Assembly (NCBI GenBank): GCA_025928155.1
Contig: JAICKC010000011.1
Coordinates: 1-52,748 of the forward strand
DNA from: Candidatus Saccharimonadota bacterium
GTDB taxonomy: Bacteria > Patescibacteriota > Saccharimonadia > Saccharimonadales > UBA4665
Length of the DNA: 52,748 nt
Direction of reading: 5' to 3'
Under the pieces are notes generated by a model. It was not told the origin of the DNA, ran no database searches, and saw only the letters and a program-made list of their open reading frames with translations. The first letter of the stretch is position 1. Every line of letters starts with the position of its first letter. Shown here one piece after another: positions 8,054 to 15,846 of this stretch. A program made the position numbers and the translations under genes.

Positions 8054-9592
8054 CTACTGGAGCGCTGCTTCTATCTCGCGAAAAATGCCGTCTGGAGCAA
8101 GCGCGAGTGCCACGATTTCGTCGGCACGCTGCTGCGTATCGGCGACGCTGTAAATCCTAAGCTGTGGGGCATTACCTGACGGCCGCATATGAGCAATGTC
8201 GCCGCCCTGGAACGTGACGCGGATGCCATCAAGCGCGTCGATGGCCGCCACATCGCCAAAACCTCTTGCTGGACTAAAATACTGGGCCAGCTCTTGCCTG
8301 ACCTCCGCTGTGTCCTGCGTAAAGCGCTCCGTCATGCGAGCAGAGATTTCGGCAGGGAAGTCGTCGATCAGTCCGGCACCGGTGAATCGCGCCGGCAATG
8401 TAGCAAACAGTTCCGAAACTTTACCGCCAGCTCCACGCGCTGCCACCATCGCTACGATGAGAGGGAAGATAGCATCGCGCGTTGGCAGCGCTTTGAGCGT
8501 CCGACCGTTCACGGCCATGTCACGGCCAGTCATAAAACCGCCGTTTACCTCCCACCCCACCGGCCGCTCACCCGTGGCCGCTCCCATGGCGCTGATAACA
8601 TACGGCGAACCGATTTTGGTGTGCGCATAGGCCACGCCGTGTTGCGCTAAGTAGGTGTCGACTGCGTCGCTTGAACTGACCGGATACGCTGCCGAATCGG
8701 CTTGCAACCAAGTGGCGGCCACTGCCCCGAGCACATCGCCCCGGTGGAATAGTCCAGTTTCGTCAATCATAAACGGTCGGTCGCTGTCGCCATCGGTTGA
8801 CAGAAGGGCGAATGAACCCGGGTGCTTTGCGGCGAGCTCCATGAAGTACTGCTGGTTTTCGGGGGTGACGTTCTCACTGTCGATGGGAATAAATGTCTCG
8901 GAGCGGCCTTCGGGGATGACACGCGCGCCTAGTTTTTCAAGCAAACCAACCAGCAGGTCGCGCCCGACTGCGGAGTGTTGGTAAAACACCACTTGCAGAT
9001 CGCGCAGCGCCTCAGGCCCGAACACGCTTTCGTAGCGCTGGACGTACACTGCTGCCGCATCATCAGTTGCCGCGGGTAGCTCCGGTGCGTTTTTGAGCAT
9101 GCCTTCGTGATCAAACATGCTGACTGCCGCGTCTTGTGCGTACAGCTCGGCACGTACTGCTGCCACGGCGTCTTTTATATCCTGCTCGTCAGCTTTGAGC
9201 ACCTCACCTTCCCGCTTGTAGAATTTTATGCCGTTGCGGTCGGCTGGGATGTGGCTGCCGGTGACCATAATACAGGGCGCATTGTGCTCAAGTGCATAGT
9301 ACGCTACCGCTGGCGTGGGAATAAGTCCACAGTTAACTACCTGTAGCTTACTATCGACGGTCGCCTGGTATACAGCCCGTGTGATACGCGGTGTGCTATC
9401 CCGCAGATCGCCAGCCAGATATATTGTCTCGCTCGGTTGTAGCTCATCATGCGCTTGTAAAAAGTGTATGAAGCCCAGCGTGTTGATATAGCACTCCAGG
9501 TCAGTCATGTCGGTTACCAAAGCCCGCAAACCGGAGGTGCCGAATTTGAGCTCGTTCGGTTCATGGGTCAGAGATTCGCGGAGGCTTGTCAC
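8054..9592 (-). CDS. Second phosphohexomutase (phosphomannomutase-like)
   Basis: This is a 512-residue alpha-D-phosphohexomutase unlike its neighbour in length and motifs. It opens with ELKFGTSGLRALV, has TGSHIPADRNGIKFY with Ser113 as the likely phosphoserine, the metal loop STDGDSDRPF and the sugar loop GWEVNGGFMTGRD. The C-terminal phosphate loop reads MRPSGNAPQLRIY, where most members have SNTEP. It begins with GTG 3 nt after the manC stop, so the two are one operon and probably translationally coupled. Most likely it makes mannose-1-P for ManC, while the divergent family member at 6701 may handle glucose; the reverse is also possible. Two such mutases 6 bp apart in a small genome is notable. 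Confidence 0.88.
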   Translation of the reverse strand: MTSLRESLTHEPNELKFGTSGLRALVTDMTDLECYINTLGFIHFLQAHDELQPSETIYLAGDLRDSTPRITRAVYQATVDSKLQVVNCGLIPTPAVAYYALEHNAPCIMVTGSHIPADRNGIKFYKREGEVLKADEQDIKDAVAAVRAELYAQDAAVSMFDHEGMLKNAPELPAATDDAAAVYVQRYESVFGPEALRDLQVVFYQHSAVGRDLLVGLLEKLGARVIPEGRSETFIPIDSENVTPENQQYFMELAAKHPGSFALLSTDGDSDRPFMIDETGLFHRGDVLGAVAATWLQADSAAYPVSSSDAVDTYLAQHGVAYAHTKIGSPYVISAMGAATGERPVGWEVNGGFMTGRDMAVNGRTLKALPTRDAIFPLIVAMVAARGAGGKVSELFATLPARFTGAGLIDDFPAEISARMTERFTQDTAEVRQELAQYFSPARGFGDVAAIDALDGIRVTFQGGDIAHMRPSGNAPQLRIYSVADTQQRADEIVALALAPDGIFREIEAALQ

Positions 9593-9595
9593 GTC

Positions 9596-10636
9596 CTACT
9601 CTTCCTCCATACGCTTTACCGCCTCTTTAACCTTTTGGCTTAAGTCCTTGCGGGCGACCAGCACGCCGTTGGGTGTGTTCACTACCACAACATTGTCCAG
9701 ACCGATGACTACCACCGGCTTATCCTCTTCGTTGCGAATGTAAGTATTTGCAACTTCATCCTCGTAAATACCCGTGCCTCGGAAGTGGTTTCCCTGCTCG
9801 TCCGTCTCACTGGCCTCATGCAGATCCTTAAAGCTCCCGATGTCCATCCAGTCAAAGCTGGCCGGAACGACAGCAAGGTTCTCGGCTTTTTCTATCAAGG
9901 CTATATCGATAACTTCGTTGCCAAAGGCTTCGTATGCGGCGGCAAATTTCGGACTGTTCTGGTCGTCAACGGCCAGCAGCGCATCATAGTTAGCCTTGAG
10001 CTCCGGAGCATACTGTTCCATCGTGCTCACGAACGTGTTGACCGAACCAACGAAATAACCACAGTTCCATAGATACTTGCCGCTATTCACATAGCGCCGG
10101 GCGGTAGCAAAATCCGGCTTTTCCTTGAACGACTCAACCTTGTAAGCACCGCCGTCCTCAAGCTCGCCGTCGCGCTGGATATAGCCGAGGCCGATTGCCG
10201 GGAAGGTCGGCTCAACGCCGATGAGCGTAATGGTGTTGAGTCTTTTGCTCACGGCAGCGGCGGCTTTGAACGATTTCGCGAACCCCTGCACGTCCCGAAT
10301 GTGGTGGTCGGAGTGGACGAACGCGATCGGCTCGTCGTGATCGTGCCGCTTCGCTATGTAGGCTAGTGCGGCCACAATGCAGTTAGCTGTGCCGCGACGT
10401 GCCGGCTCATTGATAATGTGAGCGTCGTCTAGTTCAGGTATCTGCTGTTGGGTCTGGGCTGCGATGTCTTTGACCGGCACAATATAAACTTCTCCACCCA
10501 GTCGTTTGGCACGCTCATACGTGTTCTGCACCATACTCTTATCGTTGGTGAGCTGCAGCAGCTGTTTTGGATTCTCCGGTGTGCTTAACGGCCATAGCCG
10601 GCTCCCGGACCCACCCGCGATAATCACTACGATCAT
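9596..10636 (-). CDS. manC: Mannose-1-phosphate guanylyltransferase
   Basis: This is a 346-residue nucleotidyltransferase that joins GTP and mannose-1-P to give GDP-mannose. The signature VIIAGGSGSRLWPLSTPENPKQ is at the N-terminus, and FVHSDHHIRD is the metal-binding region. FKEKPDFATARRYVNSGKYLWNCGYF follows and matches ManC enzymes closely. FDWMDIGSFKDL near the end is also typical. The length fits the single-domain type without the C-terminal isomerase domain. It precedes the second phosphohexomutase gene by 3 nt. Upstream lies TATACT (10665-10670) and a purine-rich leader with AAGAGG. Confidence 0.94.
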   Translation of the reverse strand: MIVVIIAGGSGSRLWPLSTPENPKQLLQLTNDKSMVQNTYERAKRLGGEVYIVPVKDIAAQTQQQIPELDDAHIINEPARRGTANCIVAALAYIAKRHDHDEPIAFVHSDHHIRDVQGFAKSFKAAAAVSKRLNTITLIGVEPTFPAIGLGYIQRDGELEDGGAYKVESFKEKPDFATARRYVNSGKYLWNCGYFVGSVNTFVSTMEQYAPELKANYDALLAVDDQNSPKFAAAYEAFGNEVIDIALIEKAENLAVVPASFDWMDIGSFKDLHEASETDEQGNHFRGTGIYEDEVANTYIRNEEDKPVVVIGLDNVVVVNTPNGVLVARKDLSQKVKEAVKRMEEE

Positions 10637-10664
10637 ATTTGCTTTTAACCTCTTTAACCTTCTC

Positions 10665-10670
10665 AGTATA
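10665..10670 (-). promoter_or_regulatory. manC: -10 box for the manC-mutase operon
   Basis: TATACT on the minus strand lies 28 nt before the manC ATG. The leader repeats AGGTTAAA twice and contains AAGAGG at 10649-10654, which may serve as the ribosome binding site. Confidence 0.45.
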
Positions 10671-10751
10671 CACCGGATGCGGAACTGCCCTAAGCTGCTT
10701 TCATAAGAGTGACGCTCAGAGAGCTAGACGAGGACTTTATCTGCTTGACTG

Positions 10752-10764
10752 TATACTTAAGGGG
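10752..10764 (+). promoter_or_regulatory. -10 box and RBS of the flavoprotein operon
   Basis: TATACT at 10752-10757 is followed by AAGGGG at 10759-10764 and the ATG at 10770. The leader would be only about 6 nt, so the purine stretch may lie partly upstream of the transcription start. Confidence 0.45.
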
Positions 10765-10769
10765 TCGAT

Positions 10770-11156
10770 ATGGAGCAATTGTTGGAAACTGAAGCAGCTG
10801 CGTTGAGTCACTATTTGGTCGGTGATAAACCGACCAAGGCGATCAAAATCTTATACAGAGAAGCCGTGGCGGCCAGACATGACACGCGGCGTGAAAAAGC
10901 GTTCGACGTCGCTGTGCGACACCCCACCCTGCTACCGTATCTCGACGCTTATGACGCCTGGTTTCGCCCAAGTTCACAGCTCCGACAAAGGCTACACCTT
11001 ATGTTTTCCATCCTGGAGGCGACACCAGAATTTGCCGCAGACTTTCTGCCTTCAAAGCGTTCAGCTTGGTATATGCTGATCTTGGGTCTGCTCGGTATAC
11101 GTGGCATACTTCGCCTGGCCGTGGGCGGTCTGATTGTAAAAGTATGGGGTCTATAA
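10770..11156 (+). CDS. Small protein of unknown function coupled to the GMC flavoprotein
   Basis: This is a 128-residue protein I do not recognise. It is mostly helical and charged in the first 90 residues (for example YREAVAARHDTRREKAFDVA) and ends in one hydrophobic helix at about 98-125 (WYMLILGLLGIRGILRLAVGG) with a short tail. Its stop is immediately followed by the ATG of the flavoprotein with no gap, which points to translational coupling and perhaps a complex. Small partner subunits beside GMC oxidoreductases exist (gluconate and sorbitol dehydrogenase types), but I see no motif that places it there. A membrane anchor for the flavoprotein is a reasonable guess. Confidence 0.75.
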   Translation: MEQLLETEAAALSHYLVGDKPTKAIKILYREAVAARHDTRREKAFDVAVRHPTLLPYLDAYDAWFRPSSQLRQRLHLMFSILEATPEFAADFLPSKRSAWYMLILGLLGIRGILRLAVGGLIVKVWGL

Positions 11157-12776
11157 ATGCCGACGTTTGACTACATCGTTGTGGGGTCAGGTTGTTCCGG
11201 CGCCATCGCGGCCCAAACGCTGGTTGAGGCGGGCAAACGCGTCGCTATGTTGGATGTAGGGGAGGCCAACCCTAGCTCCCCGTCCGTCGTACCAGATAAA
11301 GATTATGTGGCACTCCGCGAGACTGACCCCGAACAGTATCGATATTTTATCGGAGAAAAGGCAAGCGGCGTCACGATAAACGACACTGGCAAGGGTGCAC
11401 AGATCACCCCCACTCGCAGCCATATGCTGCGCAATGTGGAGGACTACATCCCGCTCCAATCAAAAACCTTTGCGCCGATAGAAAGCCTGGGGTACGGAGG
11501 TCTTGGCATAGGCTGGGGTCTGCAGTGCTGGGAATTCAGCCGCGAAGAAATTGCTCGTGTCGGTATGAATGTGGAGCGCACCATAGCCGCCTACGAAACC
11601 GTCGCTAAACGCATTGGCATTAGCGGCACTAACGATACTGCTTGTTCATTTACGCTTGGTGAGCTTCAGAGTTACCAGCCCTCTCCGGATATGGATCGTA
11701 ATATGCAGCGTATCTACCGCAGCTACCTTCGGCACAAACAGTCCTTTGACCGTGCCGGTATCTGCTTAGGACGCACACCGTTGGCACTCTTGACGACAAA
11801 AGCGCAGCCAGGGCGTAAAACATACGCCTATCGTGATATGGATTTCTACGACGACAACGACAAAAGTGGCTGGCGGCCCTGGATGACCGTTGATACATTG
11901 CGGGAAAAGCCGAACCTTACCTATATCAGCGGCTTCTTGGCGACCCGTTTTACTGAACGGGGACCAGTGGCCACTATTCATGGTATCGATACCGCTACCA
12001 AACGCCCGACCGCCTATCGCTGTAAGCGACTTATTCTCGCCACTGGTGCATTGGGAAGCGCCCGTATTGCTCTACGGTCGTTCAACACGACACAGGGAGG
12101 TACGCTGCCTTTCTTGTGCAATCCCTACACCTACGTACCCTGCGTGCAGCCTGCCTTGTTCGGCAAAGGCGCTGAACCACGCAAGATCGGCTTCGGACAG
12201 CTCTCTGCCTTCTTAGGCGACGAAGCCCAGCACGAGGACAGGTCCATTCTCACTCTCTACAGCTACCAATCGCTCATGCTGTTTCGCATCATCCAGCAAG
12301 TTCCGCTCGACTTTGCCGACGCGCGGCCAATTATGCAGTACCTTTCCTCGGGAATTGTTATAGCCGGCATTCAGCACTCCGACAAGCCTACGCCGCACAA
12401 AACACTCCGGCTCCATAAAAACATCGGAAACCTTACCGGCGACGAACTGCAAGCAACGTATAGGTTGGGTAACGAGGAGATTACCGGACAGCGCCAACGC
12501 GAATTGCGCTACCTGAAGGGACTACGCCGAACCGGCCTCTATCCCATCAAGCGCATCCAGACCGAGCACGGAGCCAGCGTACACTACGCCGGCACACTAC
12601 CGTTTAGTACAACCGAGAAGCCGTACCACACCGATCCCTCGGGTCGGCTCTACGGTACCCGAAATGTATATGTCGCCGACAGTTCACCGTTCCGATTTCT
12701 GCCAGCACGAGGCCTCACATTTACACTCCTTGCCAACGCACACCTAACCGCAGAGAATGTGCTAAAGCATGACTAA
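11157..12776 (+). CDS. GMC-family FAD oxidoreductase
   Basis: This is a 539-residue flavoprotein of the glucose-methanol-choline family. The FAD dinucleotide loop is YIVVGSGCSGAIAAQTLVEA at about 5-24, with the ribose-binding acidic residue in AMLDVGEA. LILATGALGSARIAL is the second FAD-contacting motif. The C-terminal GMC domain has HYAGTLPF, with the expected His, and NVYVADSSPFRFLPARGLTF. Such enzymes oxidise an alcohol to a carbonyl. The gene starts straight after the small protein gene and overlaps the next SDR gene by 8 nt. An oxidase-plus-reductase-plus-GtrA order resembles dprE1-dprE2 with Rv3789 in mycobacteria, so oxidising C2 of a polyprenyl-phosphoryl-ribose is a testable inference. 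DprE1 itself belongs to a different FAD family. Confidence 0.88.
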   Translation: MPTFDYIVVGSGCSGAIAAQTLVEAGKRVAMLDVGEANPSSPSVVPDKDYVALRETDPEQYRYFIGEKASGVTINDTGKGAQITPTRSHMLRNVEDYIPLQSKTFAPIESLGYGGLGIGWGLQCWEFSREEIARVGMNVERTIAAYETVAKRIGISGTNDTACSFTLGELQSYQPSPDMDRNMQRIYRSYLRHKQSFDRAGICLGRTPLALLTTKAQPGRKTYAYRDMDFYDDNDKSGWRPWMTVDTLREKPNLTYISGFLATRFTERGPVATIHGIDTATKRPTAYRCKRLILATGALGSARIALRSFNTTQGGTLPFLCNPYTYVPCVQPALFGKGAEPRKIGFGQLSAFLGDEAQHEDRSILTLYSYQSLMLFRIIQQVPLDFADARPIMQYLSSGIVIAGIQHSDKPTPHKTLRLHKNIGNLTGDELQATYRLGNEEITGQRQRELRYLKGLRRTGLYPIKRIQTEHGASVHYAGTLPFSTTEKPYHTDPSGRLYGTRNVYVADSSPFRFLPARGLTFTLLANAHLTAENVLKHD

Positions 12777-13653
12777 ACCTACTATCGCCATCACTGGAGC
12801 AAACGGTTTCCTAGGATCAGCCTTGGTGCAGCACTTTGCCAACAAAGGCTGGCGGGTGGTAGGGCTTGTGCGCAGACCCGAAAAGTCATCAGACGGTCTC
12901 GTCACCTACCGGCAATACGACCTCACCAAGCCGCTACGGCCCGAGGTACTTTCCGGCGTCGACTATGTCGTGCACGCTGCCTATGTCAAATATGGCCGCC
13001 GGGGTTCTCCCGCTGCCATGGAAATAAACGTACAGGGCGCAGGGCTTTTGCTAAGCGCCTGTAAACGCTTGAGTGTTAAAAAGGCCGTTTTCATATCAAC
13101 GATGTCGGCTCACGACGCCGCCACCTCCGTTTACGGACACCAGAAGTTAACGATCGAAAAACTATTTCTAGCCAGCGGTGATGTCGTGCTGCGTTCTGGT
13201 CTCATAATCGGCAATGGTGGCATTGTGCGAGATATGGCCGCTTTTATGAAGTCTAAACACATGGCGCCAGTAATCGGCGGCGGCAAACAACCATTGCAGA
13301 TTGTGGCTGTATACGACTTGATCTCGGCTGTAGAGGCGGCCTTAGCACCTGAAGTGCAAGGACAATTCACGGTTGCGACACCCACAGTCTACACCTACAG
13401 AGCCTTTTATCAGACGCTAGCTAAAAGCCTAGGCATCACTGTCATCTTTGTACCTATTCCGTATTATGTGCTCATGACTGTGTTCAAAACGGCAGCCTTT
13501 CTACACCTACCGCTCAACTTTAACGAAGATAACCTACGCGGACTACGACAGCTACGCTCCGCCGACACCGAGCCAGACTTACGGCGATTAGGCATTGATG
13601 TTGACAATCTGGAGACTGCTTTGGCAAAGACAAGAAATAGCAGTGGTGGCTAA
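12769..13653 (+). CDS. NAD(P)-dependent extended SDR (epimerase/reductase)
   Basis: This is a 294-residue Rossmann protein. The dinucleotide loop ITGANGFLGSALVQHF (GxxGxxG) opens it, VVHAAY follows the fourth strand, FISTMSAHD supplies the catalytic Ser region, and VYGHQKLTIEK gives the YxxxK pair. The fold is that of NAD-dependent epimerases, dehydratases and reductases. It overlaps the flavoprotein gene by 8 nt, so the two are very likely partners in a two-step oxidation and reduction. A DprE2-like reduction of a keto-pentose is the favoured inference from context. No membrane segment is certain, although residues 225-245 (VIFVPIPYYVLMTVFKTAAF) are hydrophobic. Confidence 0.87.
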   Translation: MTKPTIAITGANGFLGSALVQHFANKGWRVVGLVRRPEKSSDGLVTYRQYDLTKPLRPEVLSGVDYVVHAAYVKYGRRGSPAAMEINVQGAGLLLSACKRLSVKKAVFISTMSAHDAATSVYGHQKLTIEKLFLASGDVVLRSGLIIGNGGIVRDMAAFMKSKHMAPVIGGGKQPLQIVAVYDLISAVEAALAPEVQGQFTVATPTVYTYRAFYQTLAKSLGITVIFVPIPYYVLMTVFKTAAFLHLPLNFNEDNLRGLRQLRSADTEPDLRRLGIDVDNLETALAKTRNSSGG

Positions 13654-13715
13654 CGCCATAGATATGGTAGATTTCAAACAATGCATAACGTCCGTTTCAA
13701 TTTGAGGTCACCAGC

Positions 13716-14168
13716 GTGAACTCAGCCAGCTTTTTTAAAAAACTGTTCGTTGAGCACGCCTCGCATAGTCTGATACAGCTCGTCCGTTACGGCTTGGTCG
13801 TCGCAATTGCGGCTCCCATCGACCTTGGTGGTTATATAGCGCTGAAGTCGGTCTTTCATGTGTACTATGTGCTGGCAGCCACTATTTCGTTTACCGTTTC
13901 GCTTATCGTCAATTATCTCATCAGCGTAGCCTGGGTATGGACTGGCCACACCGGACGCCAGCGTCACGTAGATGCAGTGGTATTTGGTGTCATCGGTATC
14001 GTGGGGCTCGGGCTAACCGACCTAATCGTGTACGCGTTCACCAATTTCGCGCACCTTAACTATATAATCTCTAAGCTCATTGCATTTACAATTGTTTTCT
14101 TCTGGAGCTTTGGTGCCCGCCGGTGGTTGTTTGCTAGTCGTACGCCCGACCCTATGATTGCCGTGTAA
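13716..14168 (+). CDS. GtrA-like membrane protein (second copy)
   Basis: This is a 150-residue protein with four hydrophobic helices. LVRYGLVVAIAAPIDLGGYI begins the first, SLIVNYLISVAWVW carries the family NY..s..wvW pattern, and the last helix ends FFWSFGARRWLF. It starts at a GTG preceded by GAGGT 8 nt upstream. It closes the four-gene run with the small protein, flavoprotein and SDR. In Mycobacterium the GtrA-like Rv3789 sits next to dprE1 and dprE2 and is linked to decaprenyl-phosphoryl-arabinose; this neighbourhood has the same kinds of parts. A role with a polyprenyl-phosphate sugar is likely, and the identity of the sugar is inferred. Confidence 0.86.
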   Translation: MNSASFFKKLFVEHASHSLIQLVRYGLVVAIAAPIDLGGYIALKSVFHVYYVLAATISFTVSLIVNYLISVAWVWTGHTGRQRHVDAVVFGVIGIVGLGLTDLIVYAFTNFAHLNYIISKLIAFTIVFFWSFGARRWLFASRTPDPMIAV

Positions 14169-14255
14169 TGCCCTAGCAAATTTCGGTTATAGTTCGCGGC
14201 TATGGGATGGGATCGGCCGGCCAAAGTACTTACAGCGTGAGCAGGGTCCGACTTC

Positions 14256-15179
14256 CTAGAATACTTGAGCTGGGACGCTTTTTAGGAAATTGTCTAACGC
14301 TTGCCGCACCATCTCTTTTTCCGAGAAACTAGTAAGGCTTGCAATATGCGGCGTCACAATGATGCGCTCATTCTCAAGCAGAGCCTTGCTCACCCTAGGC
14401 TCGCTTTCTACTACGTCGGCTATATAGGTCAACGCTTTGTCCTCGACGCACCTTAGTAGCGCGGCTTCGTCGACAATACCCCCCCGCGCAGCGTTGATTA
14501 ATATGGTTCCGTCCGAGAGCAGGCTCAGCTTGTTCGCATTAATGATATGAGCCGTTTCGGGCACAAGAGGTAAGTGCAGAGAAACAACGGTGCTTTTTTC
14601 CAGCAATTCATCCAGGGACACTAGACTGATATTTTTCTGTTCGATGCTTTCTGCCGAAACGTACGGATCGTGCACCAGAAACTGCGGTGCCGAAAAAACA
14701 TTAAGCTTTTCGTAGAGCAGCCGACCGATATTACCAAAGCCTACTATGCCGATGGTCTGCTCCCGGATGGAGCTGCCTCTGAAGGCAAAACGATCCCACG
14801 TCTCGATACGTTCTTTGGAAAGTTTATTCAGCTTCCTCAGTGCATACAGCATTACCGCCACAACATACTCGCTCACAGCGTCGGCGTTGGCGCCCGGAGC
14901 GTTATAGACCGTTATGTCTGCCTCTTTGCAGTAGCCCAAGTCAACATTGTCCAAGCCCACGCCGGCGCGGATAATGTGTTTGAGGTGGGGAAAATGTTCT
15001 GTAATCGTGCTGCCGACTTTTGTTGCGGATCGTATCAACAGGGTATCGTAGTCTTGCCCCTCACTATTCGAGAATAGTACGTCTCCTGACACAAACTTCA
15101 TACCCGTTCCATTCAGGCTCTGCTTGACGACCTCAAGATCTATGGCCTCAGGCTCGGTTACATATATGATTGAACTCAT
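14256..15179 (-). CDS. D-isomer-specific 2-hydroxyacid dehydrogenase
   Basis: This is a 307-residue NAD-dependent dehydrogenase of the SerA/D-lactate family. The catalytic domain carries LLIRSATKVGSTITE and HIIRAGVGLDNVDL. The NAD-binding loop is TIGIVGFGNIGRLLYEKL. LINAARGGIVDEAAL holds the substrate-binding Arg, VESEP the paired Glu, and VTPHIASLT the catalytic His. The ATG at 15179 is chosen because GGAGG lies 5 nt upstream; a longer frame lacks a site. It lacks the C-terminal ACT domain of full SerA, so phosphoglycerate dehydrogenase is possible but unproven. It follows rpiB by 77 nt on the same strand. Confidence 0.9.
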   Translation of the reverse strand: MSSIIYVTEPEAIDLEVVKQSLNGTGMKFVSGDVLFSNSEGQDYDTLLIRSATKVGSTITEHFPHLKHIIRAGVGLDNVDLGYCKEADITVYNAPGANADAVSEYVVAVMLYALRKLNKLSKERIETWDRFAFRGSSIREQTIGIVGFGNIGRLLYEKLNVFSAPQFLVHDPYVSAESIEQKNISLVSLDELLEKSTVVSLHLPLVPETAHIINANKLSLLSDGTILINAARGGIVDEAALLRCVEDKALTYIADVVESEPRVSKALLENERIIVTPHIASLTSFSEKEMVRQALDNFLKSVPAQVF

Positions 15180-15256
15180 TTTGCCTCCATTAATAAGCGT
15201 ATTGTGCAGAGCTAATGGGCTCATTGCAAGTCAGTCGCTATCCATTACGGTTTATA

Positions 15257-15757
15257 TTAGAAGGTGTCAAGTTTTTGTACTCGGCGAACATGGCGTTCGG
15301 CTGGATCCGGCGGAGTATCCAGCCACACTTGTACGGCCTGCTTCATTTCTTCGATGCTCAAAAAACGCGCTGCCAGACTAAGTACATTGGCATGGTTGTG
15401 CTGTCGCGACAGCTTCAATATCTCGTACGGATCGGTGCTGCTATTGCCTTCCGCGTCTACTGCCTGTCGAGGAGTAACAGGGCCATAAAAAAGCGTGCAC
15501 CGCACACCGTGTACTCTATTAGCCGCCATTGCTTCGCCCTGCCCGCTGCCGCCCATGATGATAGCCGCCTCGTACTGCCGGCTCGCGACACCCTTCGCAA
15601 CAGGTGCGATAAGATCAGGATAGTCGTCACCCATATCAAGCGTTGTGGGGCCGCAGTCGATCACCTCGTGTCCGAGCGAACGCAAAAAATCTCTAAGCTG
15701 ACCATACACGTTGTCGTAAGCAAGTCCGGTGTGGTCAGTAGTTATGGCAATTTTCAT
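15257..15757 (-). CDS. rpiB: Ribose-5-phosphate isomerase B family
   Basis: This is a 166-residue RpiB/LacAB isomerase interconverting ribulose-5-P and ribose-5-P. It opens with MKIAITTDHTGLAYD, has VIDCGPTTLDMGDDYPD and IIMGGSGQGEAMAANRVHGV. The Cys that serves as base in E. coli RpiB (CGTG) is absent. A Glu follows the GSGQG loop instead, as in the mycobacterial type where Glu75 takes that role. It has a purine-rich GAGGAG at 15770-15775 before the ATG. The gene is divergent to prs, so pentose-phosphate supply and PRPP synthesis sit back to back. A related hexose-phosphate isomerase activity cannot be excluded. Confidence 0.88.
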   Translation of the reverse strand: MKIAITTDHTGLAYDNVYGQLRDFLRSLGHEVIDCGPTTLDMGDDYPDLIAPVAKGVASRQYEAAIIMGGSGQGEAMAANRVHGVRCTLFYGPVTPRQAVDAEGNSSTDPYEILKLSRQHNHANVLSLAARFLSIEEMKQAVQVWLDTPPDPAERHVRRVQKLDTF

Positions 15758-15792
15758 ATGCTGAGTTGTCTCCTCGTTCCTTAGCTTTTACT

Positions 15793-15798
15793 ACTATA
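15793..15798 (-). promoter_or_regulatory. rpiB: -10 box for rpiB
   Basis: TATAGT on the minus strand lies 35 nt before the rpiB ATG, giving a leader with a Shine-Dalgarno, unlike the leaderless layout of many neighbours. Confidence 0.4.
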
Positions 15799-15831
15799 CA
15801 ATAGGTCGCTTGCCCCTCACACGCCCCATGA

Positions 15832-15837
15832 TATGAT
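15832..15837 (+). promoter_or_regulatory. -10 box 9 nt before prs
   Basis: TATGAT is followed by 9 nt and then the ATG at 15847. No Shine-Dalgarno is present in that gap, so a leader of 0-3 nt is expected. Confidence 0.45.
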
Positions 15838-15846
15838 GCTAGAGAC

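Noticed and set aside
8189-8650. Plus-strand frames of about 150 codons opposite the second phosphohexomutase
   Set aside because: Two frames overlap each other and the mutase gene, whose catalytic motifs make it the real gene.
14169-14255. Terminator between the convergent GtrA and dehydrogenase genes
   Set aside because: CGGCCGGCC is self-complementary but too short, and no T-run follows on either strand.
15215-15784. 189-codon plus-strand frame over rpiB
   Set aside because: It is antisense to a clear RpiB and shows no family features.
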